Assembly (NCBI GenBank): GCA_943735955.1
Contig: OX030962.1
Coordinates: forward strand, 2,773,110 to 2,837,109
Direction of reading: 5' to 3'
Source: Piscicola geometra
Lineage: Eukaryota > Annelida > Clitellata > Hirudinida > Piscicolidae
Length of the DNA: 64,000 nt
Shown one piece after another: positions 45,980 through 64,000 of this stretch (the stretch's first letter is position 1; the number at the start of each line of letters is the position of its first letter). The notes beneath the pieces are model-generated. The model was not told the origin of the DNA. It saw nothing but the letters and a program-made list of their open reading frames with translations, and ran no database searches. The translations under genes and the position numbers were made by a program.

Positions 45980-46083
45980 TATATATATGTATATGTATGT
46001 ATATATATATATAAATGATTTTATTGTTAAATTTCAATACCTTACTTTTCCTATACTTTCCATTTATTCATCTATCATTAATA
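45554..46083. other. AT-rich gap with (AT)n
   Basis: Contains an AT dinucleotide run at about 45,942-46,015. No gene seen. Confidence 0.6.
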
Positions 46084-46689
46084 TTATTTTCCATAACCAA
46101 GTGGTCTTGAAGCCCGTCCGGGTTTACGCCACGTTAATAATACTCGTCGTTGTATTGTAACGTTCGATGAGTTGGTAGTCCTTGTTGTTGTTGTTGGCGG
46201 ATTGAGAGTGAGGTTGTTGTTGTTGTGGTGGTCGATGCCATCTTTGTTGCTCCACTCATCAACAGTGAAGTTGAACATGAATGCTTTTGCATCTGAGAAG
46301 TCTGACGTATTGGCAATGGAAAAATCTGTAGAAGACTTGTTGTTTCCTGGTGCATTGATGGATGATGCATGCATGAATGTATTCTCAGTTGGGTGGTGAT
46401 GATAATGATGAGCAGATTGGCTGGTGAGGGTTGGGGCGTAAATGCTTGTTTTGTTGAATCTTGTCAGCTTGTCTGACACCACGGCTGTCTGCTCAGATTT
46501 AGGTAGCGCCTTCTTTTTCGTCTTCGACTTTACAACAGCTGGAGCCGACGACGTTGCCGCCACGACAGACGCCTGGTGGTGATGATGATAATTCTGGGCG
46601 GAGATTCCCGCGCTTTTTTCTATCGCCTGCTTCAGTTGGCTCTTCTTGACGGCTTCTTCGTGTTGCGCCGTTTTAATTTCGATTTTCAT
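46084..46689 (-). CDS. Uncharacterised 201-aa ORF, possibly a first exon
   Basis: Starts with a real ATG (46,689) and ends with TAA. I do not recognise it. The N-terminus is charged and helix-prone (HEEAVKKSQLKQAIEKSAGI), followed by a Lys-rich stretch (KSKTKKKALPK), His runs (NYHHHH, HHYHHH), an acidic/aromatic segment (FMFNFTVDEWSNKDG), an Asn/Thr-rich region and a basic end (RRVLLTWRKPGRASRP). No signal peptide or membrane segment. Base composition is much less AT-rich than its flanks, which supports coding. A GTATTA sequence near 46,140 could be a splice donor, so the last 20 or so residues may be intron. The same region shares a 22-bp identity with 12,930-12,951. Confidence 0.5.
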   Translation of the reverse strand: MKIEIKTAQHEEAVKKSQLKQAIEKSAGISAQNYHHHHQASVVAATSSAPAVVKSKTKKKALPKSEQTAVVSDKLTRFNKTSIYAPTLTSQSAHHYHHHPTENTFMHASSINAPGNNKSSTDFSIANTSDFSDAKAFMFNFTVDEWSNKDGIDHHNNNNLTLNPPTTTTRTTNSSNVTIQRRVLLTWRKPGRASRPLGYGK

Positions 46690-47784
46690 GGTTCGACAGA
46701 CAAACGCTCAGAATAAAAAATTGAGAGAGGATTCCCCTGAAGTTCGGCTTCGTCAACGACTCCTGCTACAACTTGTTTGAAAGCAAATGGTCTGTAATTC
46801 TGGAGAGAAAATGAAGCGCAATACTCAATATTTGATTCTTTTGCGCAAGACATTGTTTCAGCTCCCGCTTCACAAGCGTATGTGGAGAGGGTGTTTTAGG
46901 TGTGCGGAGAAAAAAATCTCTTCAGAAAAAATCTGGAATTGAAAAAATTTATGAAAATGAACAGCATATATTATGAATAATATATTTATATATCTTTTAA
47001 ATAATTTGACTTTTAAACATTAATTTGGGTTGTATTAAAAATAAAAATTCTATTTTTTCCAACTTTTTTTTTGTCTATATCGTTCACAGCCTGACAGACG
47101 CAGGCCATGTTACAATGGTTCTGAGAACCATGGTTCTTATGCGCCAGAGACGCCACTTGATTAACTGTAACTGAAACTGTAATTAAAATAATAACTGAAA
47201 CTAGAATAGTAACTTAAAAATTACAATTTTCATAACTGTAACTTAAATAGTAACTGAAATAAATTAAATTTTTTCTAACTGTAACTTGACCTTGAACTGA
47301 AAAATCCGAACTAGAAAATCATTGCTACTGCAGACTCATTCATGGTCTTTTAAAATCTTTTCTTTATTTCTGAATATGACCAGCTTTCATTCGTCCTTCA
47401 TCAAGTCTTTTGGAAATCTTTAAATTTAAATTTTAAAAAAGCTCAATTATACTTATAATTAGTAGCTAATTATGTTTGAATTTATAAATAGGTGAAGAAA
47501 AAATTTATGTAATAGATTAATTGATTGAATGGATGAAATTGTGGCATAAATTAATATTCAATAAGTTTAAAAATAAAATAAAATACTACTTAGACAATGA
47601 TACAAGCATTGTCGTATTTTATAGCTAATGAAATACCTGTGAAAAAACTGTTTTTTGTCCTACTGCAACCTGGAATCGCACATTGATAAGACATTATGAG
47701 TTATTATTATTAATATATTAAAACAATTAATTGTACAAAATAGCTAACAATTAGTTAATAAATCGTAAGAGAATGAATAATCAG
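46690..47784. other. Leader of the 46-kb ORF and spacer
   Basis: The first 200 bp are relatively GC-balanced and may be the 5' UTR/promoter of the minus-strand ORF. The remainder is AT-rich with degenerate AACTGTAACTGAAA repeats at 47,165-47,300. No gene seen. Confidence 0.5.
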
Positions 47785-49740
47785 GAAAACATACTTTAAA
47801 GTGTTTGTTGGTCCTAACAGCACGTCAGGCGACTTCATTCGTACAGCATACACTCATCCAGATAAGCCAAATTCTGTCGGGATCGAATATAAAGGAAACG
47901 AATTGATTGCTGCTCAATTCCCTCACGGCAAAGCGAAATACTCAACCAAGAATTACGTTCGTAGGCAGCCGCATGTTCTGCGAGACATCGAGTCTAATTC
48001 GTCTTCTGCACCTTCTCGTCTCTACCAGACGCTTGTCAGTTCCGGTGCTAATGAAGTCAACCAAGCTACAGCTGTTCCTAGAAACGTCGATCAAGTTAGA
48101 AATTGTATGAAGGCACAAAGAAATCGTGGACGATTGTCAAGGGATGCTCTTTACAATCTGCATGAGCTGGCACAGGATTCGACCTTCATCCAAAGCATCA
48201 CTACGTTTCCGATCCCTCCGTCATAATCTATCATCCCGATGTCATCCAAATGTTCAAGAACACGCTATCATCATCATCATCATCATCTTCCAAGTCCAAA
48301 CTTCTCACTCAACAGATGTCCTATGACACAACATTCAAGCTTGGAGATTTTTACTTATCAGTTCTTTTGTTCAGAAACACAGACTTTGTTTCAAAGCCAG
48401 TCGTCCCACTGGCGTACTTTATACATGAAAGAAAGTTAAAAGAGACACATGATTTATTTTTCAGACATATAAAGAAAATATGTCCAGAGATAAACACAGC
48501 ACAGAACGTAATTATGATAACAGATCAAGAAAAAGCTATCACTGATGCCATATCCAAAAGCTTTCCTAGTCTCAAAACGTTTTTATGTTGGAACCACGTT
48601 CAGCAGGATGCTAAGAGGTGGCTGAGGAATCATGGTGTAATGAAGAGTGATGAAATGCCTCCCTAGACGCCTACAAGGACCAACTCATCGCCATGACTTC
48701 AACAAGGAGCAAGCCTTTTTCGGACTACTTCACAAGTTCTGTTCACTCCAATATACACCATCTAGGCTCATGGGAGCTTCAACGATTTAGCCTCAGTTGT
48801 GCTACAACTAATCAATCGGAGGCTTTTAACACTGTTCTAAAACGTCTGCAAGATTGGAAAGGAGCACCGATTGACTCGATGTGCCTTAGTCTGCTCAGAC
48901 TAACACATTATCAAATCCAGGAGATTAAGAGAGGATACAGCGAATTAGGGAATTACGAATTACGAGAAGGATTAACGCCTATTTTATGGACTCCAGAATC
49001 CGTTAATGTCGTTCATCCAGAAGAGATTATTGACAATATTCGCTCTTCTGTGTGTCCAAGAACAGCAGCAGAAGAACAGATTCTGAAGTCCATAAGATGT
49101 GAGCCTAAAGAAGAAGAGCCTGAGTCATCTGAAATGATCAATGCGTCGACCCATGAAAGAGCGGCGCATATCATTAAACACAGTGAAATTGCACTAAATC
49201 CCCAAATGGCTGTGTTTACAGTCCAAATGAGCCCCATTCAGTGCGGCTTTTTCCCACAGTCCATTGTTCCTGCCCCGTGGAAAAAAGCTGCTACCATGTA
49301 CGTGCAGCACGTCTTGCCATAGGCATGAAAGAAGAAATTCCGCGGAGGCAGGTCAACTTAACGCAGCTGAGGAAAAATAATAGAAAAAGAAGAGATAAGA
49401 CTTCGGGGAGGAAGCGCCCAAGAATGCATGACATCATTCCAGCAGGCGATGCAGACCCCAATGAGTTACAGGCTCTAATCGAGAATATTCAATGTTAGTT
49501 TTTAGTTCTCTTGTTGTTTTTACAGTACAGGTATATATGTATAATAACACTTTTCTCAGCTCCTCAAGACATGCTTGGAAGAACATTCAACCATCAACTG
49601 CAGCAACATCCTCACCAGCATCAACCTCCGCCACAACACCCACCAGCTCAACAACAACCTACACAACACTTTGTTCAACAAGCACCACAATCGGCAATGC
49701 CACTTCCTGCCTCATTCAAATTGATTATTTTGAGGTATTT
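47785..49740 (+). pseudogene. MULE (Mutator-like) transposase, frameshifted, with SWIM zinc finger
   Basis: The N-terminus, including the WRKY signature, is missing; homology to the copy at 38.6 kb starts near 47,785. The MULE transposase core follows: MSYDTTF (first Asp), VIMITDQEKAITDA (second Asp), LCWNHVQQDAKRWL, and NQSEAFNTVLKRL carrying the probable catalytic Glu. A C-x-C-x5-C-x-H SWIM finger (CSCPVEKSCYH) sits near 49,270, then a basic tail (KRRDKTSGRKRPR). A likely intron (donor T/GTTAGT at about 49,495; acceptor TTTTCTCAG near 49,559) joins to a Gln/Pro/His-rich end. Frame breaks occur near 48,180, 48,650 and 49,235. It would act in the nucleus as a cut-and-paste transposase if intact; it is not intact. 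Confidence 0.85.
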
Positions 49741-50283
49741 TTTTGTGGCTGTTCCGTACCAACAGAGACTGTGGTTGAATGTTTGTTTGTTGGATTGTGA
49801 TGGGTGTTTGACGATTGTTTATACACATTTTGAAAGTTGTTTTCAAAACTCTTTTGTCAAAGCGAACTCGCGTAATTTTGTTTTAACTTCTGTTTACGGG
49901 GCTTAAATTTCTTTAGTATGTGGGATAAATTCTAACTTGAATAACTCCCACCTCTCAAACACCACCCAAATAGACGAAAGAATCCACCGTCAGCGTCTCT
50001 TCCTGATTCCAACCTTCTTTGATTTTTATAAATTGACTGAAATATATTGCTATATTTAAGTATTTAGATAGAAATCTTAAATCGGTTAAATAAATTGTTA
50101 TGCTTTAAAATCAGTTAAATAAATTGTTTTAACTTTTTATTCCATTTTTCAAAATTTGTATACATTTTTTTTATAATTTTAGAATTAAAAAAATATTTTT
50201 ATAGGTTTCTGCAAATAATTAAATAAATTTTAATATTTTACTTTTTTGAAAATTTTCTGCTTTTTACCCCATCAATCCGCAGA

Positions 50284-50358
50284 ATAAAACGCAGATCAGG
50301 TGCAAAAACAAAGGTGCATTTAACACATGCAGCGCGGGTGCAGTTAACCTACAACCAT
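50284..50358 (-). repeat. 75-bp inverted copy of 33,182-33,256; candidate MULE right terminal repeat
   Basis: Exact reverse complement of 33,182-33,256. It lies about 550 bp downstream of the last MULE coding sequence, where a right terminal inverted repeat is expected. The flanks of the two copies do not show a common target duplication. Confidence 0.7.
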
Positions 50359-51687
50359 CAGCAGCTACTCAGAAAAAAGGAAACGCGTTAAGGTATAAAA
50401 ATATTCACATATGTATGTGGAAAATAAACTTGAGTGCATGGAAAGTTTAATAACGAATATTTTTAATGATTATAAATCATTAACTAATTAGTCTTAAATA
50501 ATTTGTAATAATTACACTTTTGATGCAAAAATCGAAAATTACCATTTTAGGATTAATTTAAATTTATAGAAATGTAATGATCAGCAAATTATACTAAATC
50601 GTTTTTTTATTATTTTGGAAAAACTATTTTTTAACATGAAAAACCTTGAACTTGCCAGACAGAAGTATATTACCAAGTTACAAGGTTTCCAATAGCAACC
50701 TCACTAGATGTTCTTGCCTATCAAAGCTTTAACAAGTATGAGCACAAAAATGCACAAAAAGTCAATATATATTTTTTTGAAAAATAAAAAATAGTTTGAC
50801 CAAAAATATATAAAAATAGATGCTTTGAAAATGAAAAACTAAAAGTAACAAACCAAATAAAATATTTATGATAAATTAAGTTGCTCTTTGAAAATACACT
50901 TATACTATAAGTTTAAGAAAGGATGATAAAGGGAATGAAGAAACACAAGAATAATAGGCAGATGATAATAGGGATGTAGATGGGGATGATGATGAAACTG
51001 ATGATGATGATGACGACGACGATGATGATGATGATGATGATTATGATGATTATGATGGTGGAGATGATGATGATGATGATGGTGGAAATGATGATAAGGA
51101 TGATAAATGCAAAGATGAGCTTGAAGGATGTTTGCTATTGATAATTCAAATAAACTCTATAAAATGCTTGCAAAAGAAAGACTGTATCTCAACTATCTGA
51201 TAAGGGCACGTGCATAGAGCAGGGCGTTAAGTATGTGTGAGGCAAAAGGGAGAAAAAATAATAATTTGAACGTTTAATTATCCACGCCAATTTGCATGAG
51301 GCAAGTAGGTGATTATGACGTTTCTTTGATTAATTTTCATCTCATTATGCACAAACTGATTGATGAAACACCAGTGTATGAAGTGTGTAGCAGTGTTAGT
51401 TAGGCAAGTTTTTTGCAATGTATTTCCAAAAGTTCTGTTGCTATAGACGGCTTCTGCCTGGTGTGTGTATGTATGCGCGTGTGTGCTTGTGTGTGTGCGC
51501 GTGTCTTACTAAGCGTGAGTGTACGTGTGCTTCTGTGCCTTACACTACAACAAACATGATCAAATTGCTTCTAGCTAGCCTCTTTTGGGAGTTTTATGAA
51601 TTGAGGAATGGACGATCGCACTCAGAATATTTCGTAAAATGTTTTCGGCAACTGCAGTAAGTCCGCGTTCGGGAAGCTAGCTCTAGA
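50359..51687. other. Spacer upstream of junctophilin
   Basis: AT-rich to about 50,930, then GAT microsatellite (50,940-51,115), then more balanced sequence with GTGT patches. An in-frame TAA at 51,658-51,660 precedes the junctophilin ATG. The promoter is probably in this segment, but no element can be named. Confidence 0.5.
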
Positions 51688-57549
<5,862 letters not shown>

Positions 57550-58146
57550 TCTTTTCCCCTCTCTCACCCCTCCAAGCCTCTGACCATCCTACCCCTCCAC
57601 TATTCTACCCTTCCACTACCAATTTCATCCACCCCTCCACTATTCTACCCTTCCACCACCCATCTCATCCACCCCTCCACTACTCAATCATCAACCTCTC
57701 TCCACCTTTACCATCATTTTCTCAACGTTTTCAGCATCAGCATCATCACCATCATCGGCTTCATATCACTCTCCACTACCTACGCGAGCGTCTCCAGCCT
57801 TAGACTTTCTGCATTTCATACTTGTGTTAATATCTTGCATTCACATTACTAATTATATTAATAATTTCAATATAGTAATCGTCAATCTTCTCCACTTACC
57901 AACTTTTTCTGTATAGTGTGATACTAAACGACATAGAAGAACTTTGAAGATTATAATAGTTACATAACTTTAAATTTTGAAGAATTAATTTATAATTTAA
58001 TTGTTTTTTAGGAATTTATTTGTCTAAAAAAGGCCACTTCTTGCTGCATTGCAAGCGTTTGATATTACCACCAACTCAATGAACGAGAGGCTTTTTTTTG
58101 TTTGGTCTGCAGTCTTCTTCGGAATTAACTAACGAGAAATTGAATC

Positions 58147-58152
58147 AATAAA
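58147..58152 (+). terminator. Candidate polyadenylation signal of junctophilin
   Basis: AATAAA about 600 bp after the stop codon, in less repetitive sequence. Position-based call only; other AATAAA motifs exist in this AT-rich DNA. Confidence 0.35.
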
Positions 58153-58394
58153 CTCCAGCTTTCAGTCTTTGAATTCTTTTCTGTCTAGAATTAAAATATA
58201 ATTAAAATATATATGAAATAAAATAAAAGAATATTTATCATCAAATTCAAGGTCTTTTAGCAAGGCACAAGACTTAACTATTCGTCTAAGGCTTGACTAC
58301 TGTAACAGATTGTTGAAGGTTTGAAGATTCAATAGATGTTTTTGAGTGATGGCGTGCTTGTCACTTACCTAGAAAAGCTTCTGTTATAATAATA

Positions 58395-58535
58395 ATGATG
58401 CTTATAATAATAATAATAATAATAATAATGAAGTAATAGATAATAATATTAATAAATAATAATAATATTAATAAATAATAATAATATTAATAAATAATAA
58501 TAATATTAATAAATAATAATAATATTATTAAACAA
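58395..58535. repeat. AAT-rich tandem repeats
   Basis: AATAATAATAAT followed by four to five copies of AATATTAATAAATAATAAT. Confidence 0.88.
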
Positions 58536-59804
58536 TAATAAGAATACAAACTAATACTAAATGGAGCAAAGCTTTTATTAATGAGGCACATATTATCCCT
58601 CGAGAGAAAGATGGACTGCAGTTTTTTATGGTTGTTGTGAGTTTTTAAGCTTCCACCACAAACACCCCTTGACGATTTAAAGCTTTCTGTTATAAGAGGT
58701 ATATTCGAAAAGGTTTCAATAAAATGAAGCGCTAAAAAATTGTATTTTGAAGTTTTAGAAGAATTTAAAATTGGAATATTAGTATTTTTTTGCTTATGAA
58801 CTTTATATTACTCGCTTTAGTATTTTAATTTTGTGAATGAATTAATGATGGTGAGGCATGTAGAGCAATGAAATTAGTTTCAATAAAAATAAATTATAAG
58901 AAATATTGGAAAATTGAACTATAAATGAACTATAAACGATCAAAAATGTTAGTTGGCTGTTTGTCAAATCAAAAATATGGGAAAAACTTTAATATTATTG
59001 GGGTAATTTAGTTGGACATGGAAAGTTTTTAACTTCAAAATAATCATGGTTCAAATGAGTGTTAATTGGAAAAAACTTAAAACGAAATAAAAATACCTTG
59101 ATAAAAACTTTCTATTTGCATAAGAAGCTAAGAATCTATGGAAAAAATGGAGAAAAAGAACTAAAAATGACGATTGAATTAGCAGTTTCAGTTATTGTTC
59201 AGATTAAAGTTCGTAATACCAATACAACATTTCAGATTATGGCATTCAACTCAAAATATTATTATTCTTTAACAGAAGCCTCTATTAGGACTCTATAAGG
59301 AAGGCTTCAGCATGGCTAGTTCAATCAACAGCAATGATTATTATCATTTTCACGAATTTAGTGACAAATATGAATTGAGGAGAGAATTGCAATAAAAATG
59401 TGGAAAAGAAGCAAGTAATAAAATGAACAATTAATTAATAAATAACTAATTAATAAGCAATAAAAAAATATGTATAAAAAAACAATTAATGAAATAAACA
59501 ATTAGTGAAATAAACAATTAGTGAAATAATAAAAAAATATAATTAATTAAATCATTAAAAGATGCACAATAATGACAAGCACAAACAACACCCACATTGC
59601 AGCATCATCATCATCATTGTCATTACCATCATTATCATCATCATATCGAAGCTAACAAATTGGTCATTTAGGAGATCTTATGGGCAAACCGTAATGATAA
59701 ATGCTACGACTCTAAATGAATTTGGCGCGAAAAAATTAATACTTTCCAAAAATATAATTTACTCACCTTTAGTTATAACCTCTGTACAATTTGAATATGT
59801 TTTT

Positions 59805-59950
59805 AAAAATAGTAAACTATTAAATTAATTTACTTTATTTTAAAATAGTAAACTATTAAATTAATTTACTTTATTTTAAAATAGTAAACTATTAAATTAA
59901 TTTACTTTATTTTAAAATAGTAAACTATTAAATTAATTTAATTTATTTTA
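59805..59950. repeat. 36-bp tandem repeat, four units
   Basis: AGTAAACTATTAAATTAATT followed by TACTTTATTTTAAAAT, repeated four times with near-perfect identity; contains TTTAAAAT/ATTTTAAA palindromic segments. Confidence 0.9.
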
Positions 59951-60572
59951 AAATATTAATTATAATTTATAGAAAATCGAAAAACTAAAAAATATGTTAA
60001 ATTACGAACTTTCAAGTAGGACGATCTAAGATCTCTCATATTATAAACAAATATTTGCTTAAAAAATAAAATTAAAATAAACTAAATAAAAAACAAGCTC
60101 AAAAATGAAAAAAATACAAAACACCTCAAAAAACTAAGTAATTTATGCACTGCACCCACTAAACCTTCCGTTACTTTAACTCAACATATTGAATCAACAC
60201 AAAAAATATAAAACATACGTACAATACATACAATTAAAACAAAACATACAATAAATACAACCCAAAAAAACATAAAATACATACAATCCAAAAAACATAC
60301 AATAGTGACAGTTCTTTTCGAAATTACCGCAAGTTTGACCTCTAAGTCAATCGAATGTTGGTAGTTAGAGTTCACTTTTAATTGTCTTTATGTATCCTAC
60401 TACTTTTCACCAAACACTCACTTCAAGCAACAACTCGAAAATACCACCAACGCCTGGTCTAACCCTCAGCCCAAACATTTTTCACCATGATCACGTATTA
60501 ACCCACTAAAAAACCACCTACAAAACACCACACCACACTACCAACCCCCCCTCACCCTTCCCACCCGAACCA

Positions 60573-63967
<3,395 letters not shown>

Positions 63968-64000
63968 CTGATGATGATGACGGTAGTGATGGTGATGATG

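Larger units (their letters stand above)
57550..60572. other. Intergenic between convergent junctophilin and TLDc genes
   Basis: The first 600 bp are probably junctophilin 3' UTR, with C-rich CCACTATTCTACCCTTCCAC repeats (57,590-57,680) and an AATAAA at 58,147-58,152. Beyond that the DNA is AT-rich with tandem AAT blocks. No further coding exon is supported. Confidence 0.6.

Overview
The window is AT-rich metazoan nuclear DNA: split genes with GT-AG introns, very dense micro- and minisatellites, long Gln/Asn runs in proteins, and nested transposable elements. The calmodulin has the invertebrate-type C-terminus. A nuclear receptor with two DNA-binding domains is a class known from flatworms, molluscs, rotifers and some arthropods but not vertebrates. 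Together these point to an invertebrate, most likely a spiralian (lophotrochozoan) such as an annelid or mollusc; the species cannot be fixed from the sequence alone.

Layout. 1-8.7 kb (-): a two-DBD nuclear receptor, twelve coding exons plus a 5' UTR exon, running off the left edge while still open (1,590 codons visible). 8.7-24.9 kb: gene-poor spacer with large satellites, a tRNA-like sequence and an internally deleted LINE copy. 24.9-29.7 kb (+): complete calmodulin gene, 8 exons, 149 aa. 29.7-38.9 kb: transposon nest. A fragment of a Mutator-like element (MULE) with a WRKY-like N-terminus is split by an L2/CR1-like LINE, which is itself split by a hAT-type MITE and by a SINE. 40.0-43.4 kb (-): a nine-exon gene for a protein with two tandem BTB units made by exon duplication; intron 1 carries an 873-bp TIR element. 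46.1-46.7 kb (-): an unrecognised 201-aa ORF. 47.8-49.7 kb (+): a decayed but long MULE transposase with a SWIM zinc finger. 51.7-57.5 kb (+): complete junctophilin, 9 exons, 1,308 aa, with an unusual 274-residue Gln-rich N-terminus. 60.6-64 kb (-): the 3' half of a TLDc-domain (OXR1/NCOA7-like) gene, running off the right edge.

Exon models were built by hand. In each of the five spliced genes the exon phases close, and total coding lengths are multiples of three for calmodulin (450 nt), BTB (1,242 nt) and junctophilin (3,927 nt). Most very long simple-sequence ORFs (Met/Tyr/Val/Cys, Val/Cys, Ser/His/Ile and similar) are satellites read in frame, not genes.

No operon-like logic links the genes. 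The unusual material is the divergent P-boxes of the two-DBD receptor, the double-BTB gene and its intronic element, the WRKY-like MULE with a 75-bp inverted repeat shared by its two partial copies, and a transposon nest whose boundaries can be checked against uninterrupted relatives inside the same window.
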